Shown here: positions 22,181 to 33,454 of the stretch, one piece after another
Layout: each line of letters starts with the position of its first letter
Numbering within the stretch: position 1 is the first letter of the stretch
Source: Conus ventricosus
Taxonomy: Eukaryota > Mollusca > Gastropoda > Neogastropoda > Conidae
Reading direction: 5' to 3'
Length of the DNA: 64,000 bases
NCBI GenBank assembly: GCA_018398815.1
Contig: CM031616.1
Coordinates: 30,965,497 to 31,029,496 of the forward strand
The notes under the pieces: model-generated
The model's database searches: none
What the model saw: only the letters and a program-made list of their open reading frames with translations
What the model was told of the DNA's origin: nothing
Made by a program: the position numbers and the translations under genes

Positions 22181-22810
22181 ATGTCTGTTCAGCATTATCC
22201 AAAACTACCTACAGCACCCGAGCCGCAAAAAGAAGGGATAGTAGAAAACCCTGGCATAAAAACCTTCAGATTAACCAACATTACACAAATGCAACAAAAA
22301 CTAGAGCAGGACCTTTCAAAGTACAGCAAAACCAAACGAAGGTATTCTGCTGCTTTTAATGCTGTTACCTATGTTAATACTGGAGCATCGACTATTAGTG
22401 CTGTATCGGCAGGAACAAGTGTAGGTTTCTTAGCAACGGGAGTAGGCGCACCCGCAGTTTTACCTCTAGGCGGTTTGTCTTTAGCTTTTGGCCTATGTTC
22501 ATTAGCCGTAGGTGCTGCTGGCAAAAAAATAAAAACTAAACTCCAAAAGCACACAGCTATGGTTCAACTAATAACAGCTAAACTTAGTTCCTTTAAGCTG
22601 ATAAAATAAAGCGCTAGCTGACTCAAACATCACGGATGAAGAATTTAGTCGTTTACAGGCTGATTTTGATGACTATAAAAGACAAAAGTTTGATCTTCAA
22701 AGAAAGGCAAGGACAAGTTTTTCTCAACAGCCAGACCCCGAGCAGATAAAAAGGAATGTTTAAAAAAAGTAAACGAAACATTAAACTCTGTTCTAAACAG
22801 CTCACATTAA
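22181..22810 (+). pseudogene. Element A P6: protein with glycine-rich hydrophobic hairpin, frameshifted near the end
   Basis: Start Met at 22,181, 25 bp after MCP on the same strand. A 142-codon frame holds a charged N-terminal half and then two hydrophobic glycine/alanine-rich segments (about residues 63-115, e.g. GFLATGVGAPAVLPLGGLSL). After 22,609 the frame shifts and continues as a charged helical tail to a stop at 22,808-22,810. The layout suggests a membrane-inserting protein; a role in the particle or in entry is possible but not shown. It is conserved in order and sequence in A' and B. Confidence 0.55.
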
Positions 22811-22936
22811 CAACGCTAAAAGGTGTTTATACTTTAGTTTATGAGTCCAAGCACAAAAAGACCGTCGATATTGATTCTGATTAAGTATTTTTTTTTTAAT
22901 TTAAATAAATATTTTGAGTTAGAAAAGAAACTCAGC

Positions 22937-25900
22937 ATGGATAAGATATATGAAGGTCCAGACGAATTGTTTGAAGCAATGCGTAAGGAAGAATATTTAT
23001 CAAAAGCTTTAAATGATATCAGTCTAGATGTTATTGATTCAGCAAGCGTACAGGCAAGTGTTGGTCATGCTATTTCTCAAGTTCCAGGTAAACTAACAAT
23101 AGACCCGCCAGTTAAAGTAATGTTAGCTGTTTTAATCGACTATGTAACAATAAATGAAGAAAATCTAGAAGTCTGGGTCTCAACTAAACAACAGACTATT
23201 CTTTCTCATAATGACTTAACACCTGGTTGGGCAGACCAACTGCTTACACAGTTTGATGTGGCCGCTGAAGAAGCCAAAATGAGAGGCTCTGGTTGGTCAG
23301 AGGGCGAAGTCATAGAGATCAGATTAAAACAGGCTAAGTATGCGCCGATTGTTGGCAAGTCTTACATTCCACTACCTCCAGCATTAGTTGCAAAAAGAGC
23401 AGTTCTAAACATAAAGAATACAGACAACAAATGTTTTATGTGGTGTGTTCTCGCAAGGCTGCATCACGTCGGCAAAAACGCAGACAGAGTGTCTAACTAT
23501 CACCCTTACATCAATGATCTTAACTTTAGTGGAATATCCTTTCCTGTTAGCGTGGACAAAATTGATCAGTTTGAAAGAACAAACAAACCAATAACTGTTA
23601 ATATCTACACATGGGATGAGGAAACAAATCTACAGCCATCAGAGTGTCCAAGAACAGCCCAACGATTGGCGAGCCAGACAAAAGCCATGTTGACTTACTG
23701 CTGATGCTTTCACCAGCGGGGCTACCACATTACACATTGATACGAACAATGAGTAGATTATTGACGTATACTTCAAAGCAAAAAATAAACAAGAATTCTG
23801 TAGAAAATTTTTTAACAAGAATGCCATCCGTTCCAGCCGCGCTTGAATAAAAAGCATTGTAAAAGTTCTGTAGACTGTAAGAAGAACTAATTACGCCCCA
23901 CCTGGATCAAAAGTTACTTTTAAGAACTGGAACGACTGCAAACAAGTCCATACGTAGTTTACGCAGCCCTTCGAGTCGCTTATTGTTCCTTATGAAGGGC
24001 CAACCCACAGAAACTTCCAAATCAGATTTAAAAGATAATCACCAGATTTGTTCATTTGCCTTCGTTATTGTCAGGTCGGATGGCGCTCATTCAACGCCAG
24101 ATTATATAGAGGGCCTAATGCTGCAGAAAACTTCTTAAAAACGCATGCAGGCAAGTGCGTAATGACTGTTCTAATAATCTGAATTTATCTGAAATCAAAA
24201 TGACACCTAAAGCCAAGAACAGTATGACTCAGCCACTCACTGTTGTTTGTGGGGCGGCCTTTGTTCCCGGGCGGTTTAGACCTCTCCTTGGGACGCAGCG
24301 AATTCGAAAGTAAGGGACCATGATCACATCAGCGGAAAGTTCAGAGGACCCGCGCAAAAACAACTGCAATCTTCAACTAAGGTTTGACCCAAGGACATGG
24401 AAGCTCCCTGTATTCTTTCATAACTTGGGGGGTTTACGACTCTCACCTTAAAATGCAAGCGGGTAACCGACGCCTTCAAGGTAACATGCTTGCACAGTCA
24501 TCAGAAAAGTACATGTGTTTCACTTTAAAAACATGTCTTTTTATTAACTCTATGCAGCACATGATGGTTTCATTAGAGTCGCTGGCTATGTCCTTAAAGT
24601 CCTGCCCAATTTAACGGAAGAAATTTTAACCCAACTCTCGTTAGAAAGGGCGTTTACCCTTATGAGTACATAAACAGTTGGGAAGGTTTGACGAAGATAC
24701 ACTTCCGCCTAAAGACGCGTTTTTTTTCTAGTCTTAGGGGAAAATGGTCATCAGTGATTCTGATTACCGGCATGCTCAAGATGCGTGGAAAAAAGTTAGA
24801 GTTTTAAACGATGGGGGACTATCTGATTCATACTTGATGGCTGACGTTTTTTTGTTGGCGGACCGTCTTTGAAATTATAGAAAGACCTGCATGAAACAAA
24901 TTTTAGCCTGGATCCCGCGCATTACATTTCTGCGCCCGGGATGAGTTGGGATGCTTTCTTAAAATTTATTGGAGTACAAATTGATTTATTGTCTGACCTG
25001 CCAATGATTCAGATGATTGAAAACGGTTTCGTGGGGAATTAGTATGGCGTCGCATCATTACTGTAAGCAAACAACAAATACCTAGATGATTATATCCGAG
25101 AAAGGTCTAACTATTTCATGTATTTAGATGCAAACAATCTGTATGGTTGGGCTATGGCGCAATCACTTCCATTACGTAACTTAAAATGCACACAGAAGAC
25201 AAACCGAAAAATATTCAAAAGGCATTAAAGTGGTTGGCAGTTTGACGTCAGATCAACAGCGTGGTTTCATTCTAGAAGTTGATTTAGAATATCCTCGCGA
25301 AATCCATGACCCGCATTTAAAGGGCTATCCTTTAGCAGCAGAAAGCCTAAAGATGGCGAAAACAGAGCCGCCTAAACTTGTGCCTAATCTTCGAGGGAAA
25401 AAAAAAATGTCTGTCATTACAGACTTCTACAATTTTATTAAGACATGGTTTGAAATTGACAGTGTTCATCGTATAATTGCTTTTGATAAGAAAAAGTTCA
25501 TGAAACCATACATTATGAAGAACACTGATCTCAGAACTAAAACACAGATGCTTCAGAAAAGACTTTTTCAAGCTGATGAACAACAGCTGTTTTGGAAAGA
25601 CTATGGAGAATCCGCCACAAGCGCAAAGACGTCAGATTGGTCACCAAGGGGAACGAAGCAATTAAGCTGACTTCAAAACCTAATTATCAGGACTTCAGAA
25701 GATTTCATGATCAGCTTTTGGCATTTAAAAATGAAAAAAAAAAAGTCAAATTGGGCAAACCTTGTATTATTGGGTTTACTGTTTTAGAATTATCAAAGGG
25801 TTTTTATGTTAGAATTTCTTTATGACTACTTTAAACCCTTGCATCCAGAGTCCAGAGTACTTTACACAGATACAGATAGTTTTGTTTATAGATATCCTAC

Positions 25901-26172
25901 TGAAGAATCTATAAAGACTGGAAATAGAAGTAGCTAAAGGGATGCAGGATGGTATGACACATCTGATTACCTAAAGATTCGCCTTTGCATTCAATTACTA
26001 ATAAAAAGGTTTTAGGAAAGATGAAGGATGAATTATCTGGAGGGGTGATTAAGGAGTTTATTGGTTTAAGGTCGAAAATTAAAAGTATTTCGAGCCAGGA
26101 GAAAACCATTAAGAAAGTAAAAGGAATATCTCGCAGTTGGCGTCAAAACATACGCATGCAATACAAAAAGGC
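22937..26172 (+). pseudogene. Element A DNA polymerase B (protein-primed type), C-terminus cut off, frameshifted
   Basis: Family B polymerases of Polintons replicate the element from protein-primed ends. The start Met is at 22,937. The first ~255 codons are open to 23,704 and include NKCFMWCVLARLHHVGKNAD, a block I associate with the N-terminal part of these polymerases. Palm motifs: the motif A region YLDANNLYGW at 25,121-25,150 and motif C YTDTDS at 25,863-25,880. At least ten frame changes occur after 23,640. The reading ends near 26,172, where the sequence switches abruptly into a SINE copy; about 830 bp of the C-terminus, present in A' up to 56,999, is missing. Loss by assembly join is more likely than biological truncation. 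Confidence 0.85.
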
Positions 26173-26181
26173 AAAAAATTT

Positions 26182-28134
26182 AACGGCCAAACTGGCCTCT
26201 TCTTCCGAAAGTTGGTGATGGGATTTTACTTGTGTGCAAGATGTTATGCGTTGAGTTCACACACGGAACTCGGTTTATAGTCTGATTCGAAGGACCTATA
26301 TGGGAATGGAGTCAGAACCAATGTTAACTCCGAGGGAAAAATCCCCCTATACCGAAATTCGAAACCCGCAACCCCAGGATCACGAGTCGGCGCTCTACAA
26401 CGAGCTATTCGGCCCCCATACTGTTTCTGAGTCTGGACTGGTCCGTAGGATTTCATTTGGCTGTGTCTCGACGGTGATATGGCGGATAGTTCACGGAACA
26501 TTAGCATTTCGTTATTGTGCCTGCGTCTTTCTTTTTCCTCACATAGCTTTGCAATGCGCTACCATCCATAAGCAAAACAAAACAACAGCTGAAAGAAAAA
26601 CCAAGCAGATAAATTCCAACTGCGCCAACAACAATCGCCACAGGTTTGGTCCGCAAATCGGGGATCATTGAAAATCAGACAACTTTGGACCAAGTCGGAA
26701 GGATACTCCTTTCCCTTACTTGAACAGAGCATCTGTAATGCATGGTCCTATCCGAGCTTCCATCAACCGAAGTTCACGACGAGAAGTAGGTGTTTGTTAA
26801 CATGTTGCACAGCGCTGCAGATGACATGGTTTAGACCACAGCAGATTCTTGTATCGGTTCCAGGTGCCTGAGTGACGTCGATAAAGGCCGGTCCGCGTGA
26901 TGGTCAGTGTAGCATCCTGACTCCCTCCACCGGGGGGGATGTGGACGTGGGCCAGGCAGGTTAATCAACTGGCAATGTCGTTATCGGCCACAAACCTTCC
27001 TCCATGACAGGAAAACCTCATTTCTGGGGGTAAGGCGATGTTTTGCTGGTCCTCGGTCAGTGTAATTTCGTATGCCAAACGGAGCAAGACATCTTTCAGT
27101 ATTCCGCTGCTCATATCTAAATCAGGACAAGGCAGCGTCAGCCTGTAAGCCATGACAATTCATTTCATCGTGTTGATGCTTCCGCTAACACTGACAATTC
27201 TTCTCTCCCTTCGTCTTCAGCATTGTGTCACTGACGGCCTGAGCTTTGACACTGTTATGTACAATGATCGCCAGATGTGACCCGTGTTTTGGTCTCGTTG
27301 AAATGTTCATCTGCATGCTCCTGAAGGAGGACCGGTTCTGCCGGAAAAACGCATGTTGGCTGCTACAGTTGGAATGCGTACAGTGTCGACGTAATGATAG
27401 TGCAAGGACGGACGCCTGGGATCGTAATCAATGCCTTGTCCCACAAAACATGAATCAAGCAGCAGCAGGATTGCAGATTGTGAGCAAGGTTAACCCCCGA
27501 CAAAAGCACAACTCCTTCCTTGCCTTGGTTAGGCCTCCTTACATCTGAAAACAAACCACATTCTCAGTAACGAACGTTTCACGTAGGCATCTTTAACACT
27601 ATCTAACATGCAGCGCTGGGCTTATGTTTTTGTCACTGTATAAGACAGTAGGACAGGGATATATGTATTAATTTAATCCCCCGTTATAAACAACATTTCC
27701 CCTTTTACGAGAGTATGAAACGACACACAACAAAAACACAACAAAGAAAATACAGTGCACAAACAGAAGCTTTTTTGCATTCACACACGCACTATCAAAA
27801 ACGGAATGGCAGGATGAAACACCAAGACCTCTATAATATCCAACACACACAGGCAGTTTTTCCCCACACCCAAAAAAAAAAAAAAAAAAAAAAAAAAACC
27901 CCAAAGAATCTAACTATTACGGACATCAATAGACGGACATCAGCGCATGGCCCCTTATTGCGTACCTGTTGCAAGCATGTGTTGCACATCACAAAAAACG
28001 ACCTTCCCTCAAGTGGCAACAACACACCTCAGCCCACTGTAGCAATACAGATGGACAAGGGTGGAAATCACATCACCTGAGTAATCCCTGGCTGAAATAT
28101 TCAAGCAAGGTTGAGACCTCATAAAACCCGAGAT
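26182..28134. repeat. Second copy of the 11.50-13.44 kb locus (SINE + Ig-like gene + flank)
   Basis: Colinear with 11,501-13,444 from the SINE body (AACGGCCAAACTGG) through the Ig-like gene, the poly-A run (about 27,871-27,898) and the flank ending AAAACCCGAGATGC. Differences are mostly one-base insertions and deletions spread evenly through coding, SINE and intron sequence. This is typical of unpolished long reads or a poorly corrected haplotig, not of evolutionary divergence. Confidence 0.92.
26388..27514 (-). pseudogene. Ig-like receptor gene, second copy, frame broken by many indels
   Basis: Homologous to 11,698-12,824, with the SINE at the same position at its 3' end (SINE part 26,182-26,417). 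The start codon is altered and the frame breaks about every 50-100 bp. Because the breaks also run through non-coding parts at the same rate, I read this as the same gene in a noisy second assembly copy, not as a true pseudogene. Confidence 0.7.
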
Positions 28135-28146
28135 GCACTCGAGGGC

Positions 28147-28332
28147 AGAACGGTTATAAACACCGATTCAGACTCACTTGCTTCAACCACGGAGTTTTTG
28201 GGGCGAAAAGTAGCATAAAAAGCCGCCTATTCCTGTTCTCTGACAAGTAACATAAAATAAACGAACCTACAAACCAAAACATACTGTGTACGGTTGGTCC
28301 GTTTTCAATACTATTTTCTAAAGTTTTCATAG
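28147..28332 (+). repeat. Element B terminal inverted repeat, left copy
   Basis: Starts AGAACGGTTATAAACACC. Its reverse complement is at 43,738-43,921. The inner part (about 28,265-28,332) repeats the 3' end of the ATPase gene, so the inverted repeat overlaps coding sequence. Similarity to the right copy stops at CTAAAGTTTTCA. Left of it is host flank; the duplication expected for Polintons (6 bp, here probably CACGCG) is visible at the right junction but obscured by indels at this one. Confidence 0.8.
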
Positions 28333-29893
28333 AGGTAGCGTAGAGGAAAGTTGCCAGGACTGAAACTCATTCTCATTTGTGTAACGCACAGGCGAAAGCG
28401 GTTGTGGCTGAACGCGCCACATATACACGGTGGGTGCACTAGGCTTATCCGATTACTTTGCGTATGTTAATTACAGCGGGAGTTTTGTCAGCTCAGAGAG
28501 AGGCGAGCTAAAGTCCCGTTTTTTAAGGAACAAGTTGAACTCCGTGTGGTGAAGGATGGCTTTGTGGGGTTTTTTAAATAATAATTCTATTTTAGACCGG
28601 AAGTGCTAGCTAGTTTTGGAGCCATAGGCATACGTGCGTATGCAACACAAACAACACACACACACACACACACACAAACACACGCTCAGACACGCTGCGC
28701 GCAACGTGAGAGACAGACAGAACAGACAGACAGAGAAGAGAGTGACAGAGAGAGACAGACAGACAGAGAGGGCGGGCAGACCACACACACACACAGGATG
28801 CAGAGCAGGGTAAACGACTTGTTGGCACTGGACAGGCACAGACTGAAGCGAAGCGCCCTGGGCCGAAGGTGTTGGTACACTCGAGATGAACAAGGCTACT
28901 AACTCAGTAGTCTCTTCAACACGGGGGACAGAATCAGGAGAAGCAGTATCTAACAATGGGCAGACTCGGGACGAAAAAGGTGTCAACATGGGTGGGGTAT
29001 AAACTGATCTAAAACAACAACAACAACAACAACAACAAACTAATCTGGGAGCTGTTCACAGTTTCGTGACGTTGACACACACACACACACACACCACACA
29101 CACACACAATGGGCACTGACTGACACTCATACACAGCGGCTGCGCGCGCGCATCACACCTGCAGACAAAATGAGAGGCTAAAAAATCAATACTGCTGCCC
29201 CGCTCTCCCCTCCACCCCATCATATTAACATCAGGCCAGCGCTGCTACGCGGGCTGTGTTGGCTGGGAAACTGCTGCGTGACAGGCTTTGCCTCTTATCA
29301 AATTCAAGTGCCGATCTTAATTCACGTGGACACTTTGTGTTGTGCTCACCATAACAGCGCCGCCATTTAAATTCGACGGCGGGCTGTAAAGACGTTTCAG
29401 GAGAGAACTTGTGTGTGTTTAAAAACATGGGGAGATCAAGGAAGTTGATATTTCATTGTTTCCTTCCAGTGAGGAAAGGACAACTAATTATTTACTCAAG
29501 AAATGGAGAAGCGTTGTTATCGTCGCAAGGAAAAAACTTCCGGATCAACAGTTGATCTTGTGAAAAAATAACATTGTTTATCATGAGTCCATGGAATGTT
29601 TTTTTGACAAAGACAATTGAGTGCGGCCGTGTTCTCCTCCTTCTAAGCATTAGGAAGCATTTTGTTTTTGTTTCCTCAACAACTAAACGGAACTCTTGTT
29701 TAAGATCTTGACAAATATTTGATAATACACTGCTTTGTGAGCTGACTTCCGATCAATTTGTTACAACCAAAACCTTTGAATATTGTTCAAGAAATGACCC
29801 CCATCTTTCAACCGGGGCATGATAACATGCGTTGTTAGAACATGCATGGCAGCAACTGCGGTTTTAGTTTATTAGCGCCCAACAAAACTAGGC

Positions 29894-29916
29894 CAATCGG
29901 CAGACTATGCCGATTG
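29894..29916. repeat. Perfect 9-bp inverted repeat with 5-base loop
   Basis: CAATCGGCA-GACTA-TGCCGATTG. It stands alone, with no T run or neighbouring gene that would mark it as a terminator. Confidence 0.6.
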
Positions 29917-30294
29917 ACCTTCAATGCCCACTCTACACGGCCTACTGGTCGGCGCCACACTTCCCTTCACTCTAATGGCTGGCCCTTAGACGGCGCTGAT
30001 TGGAACTGAAAACCAGATCTTGTGATCATTGTTTCAGACTCTGATATTGTGCTTCGGACGGCTGCCTTGAATTTACAACGTTCAAGTGTAAACAACAAAA
30101 AGCCACCCCTCCTTTTCCACAGCACGTCCTGTCTATTGTGTGTTTATTTGTATTGTTTTGTGTTTGTTTGTGTGTGTGTGGTGTTGTCCTACCCACGCAC
30201 GCTACGTCACCCTCACCCCACACACCCACGCAGCACGTCCCCCCACCCCCACCCCACCCGCTCCACCCAACACACAAGCAACACACTCAGGTCA

Positions 30295-30480
30295 TCCACA
30301 AGTTCTTACTCAAGTTACTCCAAGTCGAGTTGTTCAAGTTATTCCCAATAGTTTTCTTTTATGTCATCCTTAAGTCATCCTCAAGTTGCCCTAAAGCATC
30401 TCAAGTTTCCCTTAACATTTCTCGAATTAAGTTATGATTAAGTTCTTATCCAAAGTTAACTTAAGATCTAAACAAGTCTC
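30295..30480. repeat. Degenerate CAAGTT-type short repeat
   Basis: Variants of TCAAGTT / TTAAGTT / CAAGTC recur about every 8-15 bp. The spacing is irregular, so this is low-complexity sequence, not an array. Confidence 0.5.
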
Positions 30481-30540
30481 CTCTAAGGACATCTAACGTT
30501 CTTATTAGTTATCTTATAATTATCAAATATATACAGCTAT

Positions 30541-30927
30541 GTTTTTTTTTAAATTGTAGATGTATAATTTAGTACACAACACCCTCAAAAAACGCGTACT
30601 CGTTGTTGAGGATGTCTTGCTCGCGTTTTCTGCATAGAATTTTAATTGAAGTTCTTTATATCCGAAGCGACCGCATGATTACAATTCTGGTCTGGGAAAT
30701 GTCTTTTATAGACTCCATGTCTTTATTTATTGACTTTATCATTTTATAATACGCCTTGAATCTATTTTCTTATTAAAAAATTAATATATTATTCCATTTG
30801 ATTTGGATAAAATGGTGCTTTGTTATTAATCCCTGGCGGTTTTGGCGTGCAGTTGTCTTTTTCGCATTTTATGGTTCAGATTTTTTTTGATTGCTATTTT
30901 GTTTTGCTGTCTTTTTTATTTTTTTTA
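30541..30927. other. AT-rich segment between the unrelated block and P12 of element B
   Basis: No open frame. It probably contains the original subterminal sequence of the element; the equivalent part of A' lies in or beyond the 100-N gap. Confidence 0.4.
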
Positions 30928-31281
30928 TACCATAATAACTGCCCCCAGCAGCAGCAGGGCGCCAAAAAATGGCAACAGTTTTAAGTGCAATATTCCATGA
31001 AGACTTTGGGGCCCTTGAATCAATGGAGTTTTTTATAGATAGGCATTTGAATCACAACTTGTTCTGCGTTGGCGGTGTTATGTTTTTCATGATGAGTCAT
31101 ATTCTGTAACATTAATTTTTTTTGTTTTGTTCCACTCTGCTAATTTTTTTCCTGCTTAACACGCCCAGGATTTTTAATGGTCCCCACTGGTTCTGCGTTT
31201 TCTGGCTGTTTTTCTGGCTCTTGGTTACTTTCTCCACCTGATTCAATGTTTACTGGTTCTGTTGATTTTCCAGCTTGTCAT
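30928..31281 (-). pseudogene. Element B P12: small protein with C-terminal membrane helix
   Basis: Homologue of 59,574-59,915. A short conserved block coding the C-terminal hydrophobic helix is recognisable at 30,930-31,010 in reverse. Frame breaks are present. Function unknown. Confidence 0.55.
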
Positions 31282-31304
31282 TTGATGGGACATATAATCT
31301 AAAT

Positions 31305-31755
31305 GATTTAAACGTTTATTAATCCCATGATCGCTGGCGATAACAATGTTCCAAATCGGTAATTATAGTTCACAGCAAATAGACCGACTCTAATGACTTT
31401 TTTAAAATGGATCTTGCGTTAAATAATACGTTAGCTCTTGTTCAGAATCTTTGGGAGCAAATCTACTGAATGTTTAGTGTACAAATAAGAACCGTTTGCC
31501 CACATTTTCAATCCATTCTTGACACCAGCTGCGCGTTCATACCTGTTATGATACTTTATAATGTCTTGTGGCCGACATTCTGTTGAATCTGTTTAAATTG
31601 ATGAAATTTTCAGTTCCGAGGATCTGTTTTGTTTTCCACAAACGCTGCCAAAGGAATACAACTCTCCTTTGGGGATTAATAGCTTGGATCATTAAACTTG
31701 GTAATTCATAAGTTTCAGGAAGGTTTTAGGCCGCCTTGTAGCTGTTGGAGATCAT
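31305..31755 (-). pseudogene. Element B P11, unassigned
   Basis: Homologue of 59,108-59,547, start Met at 31,755, frameshifted. It diverges from P10, with 46 bp between start codons. Confidence 0.5.
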
Positions 31756-31801
31756 CGCTGTTCTGTTTTTATTAATTTATAATATTTTATTTTATAAAAA
31801 A

Positions 31802-32033
31802 ATGAGCACCGAAAAAAACTCGTTTCCAACCTTTGTATACCATTTGCTGTATTGGAGCCTAAGTGTAGGATACTCAATGCTTGGTAAAAGCCTGTTAAGA
31901 ATTAAACCTGCTGATCTTGGCCAAACTAGACTTTGAGGATTCAGCAATGCTGTTTGCTTCATTGCAGCTTCGGTTGCCACGAAAGATTTTCGTAGGTTAA
32001 GCTAGGAATAATTCCAGAGATTTAAATATGTAA
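31802..32033 (+). pseudogene. Element B P10: ~75-residue hydrophobic protein, one break
   Basis: Start Met at 31,802 (MSTEKNSFPTF). Open for 45 codons to 31,936, with a hydrophobic central segment (YSMLGKSLL), then frame-shifted to a stop at 32,031-32,033. It matches P10 of A' in position, start motif and size. Confidence 0.6.
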
Positions 32034-32052
32034 AATAAATCATTTATATTTA

Positions 32053-32477
32053 ATGGCTTTCACTCGCAATTAATGATAGCGGCGCTGTGGTGAATGCGAT
32101 TGCTTTTAAGCGGAAGGAATTTTGCATTTAGTAAATGGGAATGGCGGCGAGAGGAAAAAAGACATAACAAAAGCTATGGAGAACTAGCAGGCTGCACACG
32201 ACGCTAGAAAGGCAGTGACTTGAGCAGTTAGATTTTATTAATGACACACTGAAAGACGGTGGGATGCAGCTTAACACATTAAAAAATGTGATCCAAGCAA
32301 TAATACAATATTATTTTAGTAAAAGGGCAAAACCAATCGAGACATTGCCCCCACCAAAATTCAGTGATCTTTTATCAACCATCAGAAAACAAAAGATGCA
32401 AGTAAATCGCGTTTATTTGTCGTTGGCATTGGAACCGTCGTGTATTTTGGTTTGCAATAATATTGGCGGAATAAAAA
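32053..32477 (+). pseudogene. Element B P9: N-terminal hydrophobic, charged middle
   Basis: Start at 32,053, frameshifted. The later part is open in the frame 32,264-32,536 and shares PIETLPPPKFSDLLS with P9 of A'. It reads straight into the integrase start. Function unknown. Confidence 0.55.
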
Positions 32478-32480
32478 AGG

Positions 32481-33445
32481 ATACAAAAATCTATTATTCA
32501 CCCAAAGGATTTTGGAAGGGCATCACAGCAATCTAAAATGCTAAGCCAGCAGAGGGAGGAGTTAGTGAATACAAATCCAGCAAAGGATTGGTTATCTAAA
32601 CAAGCGATTTGGCCTAAATTTATTAACCTGCGCCCAACGAATACAGAGACCACACTTTGTGAACACAATACCGACGACACCCATAATGGATCTCTAGATT
32701 TACCCTCTGATACGATTAGACGAAATAAGATTTAAGTAAGAACTCACAGTCATTGACATAGCGTCAAGTTACAAAGATGCGGAGCCATTTACACAATAAA
32801 GAGTGCTTTCTGTGTTGCTGGAGCTATACAACTGAATATACCACAGGCCCACTAACTTTATCCTCGCATGATTAAAGTTGATGATGTGGGAAAAAGAATT
32901 TAAAGGCCAAGTGAATCAATTATTGTTAAAAATAGAGTTACATAAAGAGCATTCCGAGGAGTTCTCAGATCAAAGGATTTAGTTCGAAAAACTTTAAACT
33001 AAAGTTAGCTGAAAGACTTTTTTCCTACCAGTATCACAGAAGCTGATTGAAATTCTCGCAACCACAGATATGGGTTTTAGAAGATTGACCTCAGTTTTGC
33101 GCGCAATGATTAATGAAGAATTTAAAGGGTAAAACCAAGTACAAGCAATAAAGAAAAACAATAAATGTTGCTGAAGGTAGAGTCTTCATCAAGCAAACTA
33201 TTACCATTTGGATGTGAATGGTAAGGTACCTTTATTTTCCGGGGAAGCAGAAGGGGACACTCGCATCAGGGGCACAGATCCAGTTTGGAGTGTTTGACCC
33301 ATTGAAATAATAAGAATTGTAATGATGAATCCGCCGCGTGTATTATTACGAGTAAAACTGACACAACAAAACTGCCAGCCCCTCAAAGATCTTTTGTGAA
33401 AGAAGAACTTGCAGATAATTCCGCCAGCACAGTTCAGCTTTAATT
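32481..33445 (+). pseudogene. Element B integrase, C-terminal third deleted
   Basis: Retroviral-type (RVE) integrase of Polintons. The first residues (IYYSPKGFWKG, then PAKDWLSKQAIW) match the N-terminal part of the A' gene, and later blocks match in several frames. Near 33,440-33,455 the similarity jumps directly to the end of PolB: about 390 bp present in A' (57,041-57,430) are missing. A short repeat (ATTAATT) sits at the junction. This deletion, unlike the scattered indels, is likely to be biological or an assembly collapse. Confidence 0.65.
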
Positions 33446-33454
33446 AATTGACGG

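Larger units (their letters stand above)
28333..30540. other. Unrelated block inside element B, no gene recognised
   Basis: No match to A' is possible here because A' ends in a gap. Contents: CA/GACA microsatellites (28,648-28,770), CAA repeat (29,010-29,038), CA repeat (29,070-29,108), a short perfect hairpin at 29,894-29,916 and a degenerate CAAGTT-rich stretch (30,295-30,480). The look is host-like. It may be a nested insertion, captured DNA, or a wrong join. Confidence 0.5.

Noticed and set aside
28603..28989. Frames of 64-127 codons with Cys/Val/Ser repeats
   Set aside because: They translate CA and GACA microsatellites.
28333..30540. A viral protease or extra viral gene in the unrelated block of element B
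   Set aside because: All frames are short or microsatellite-derived; nothing resembles a protease.
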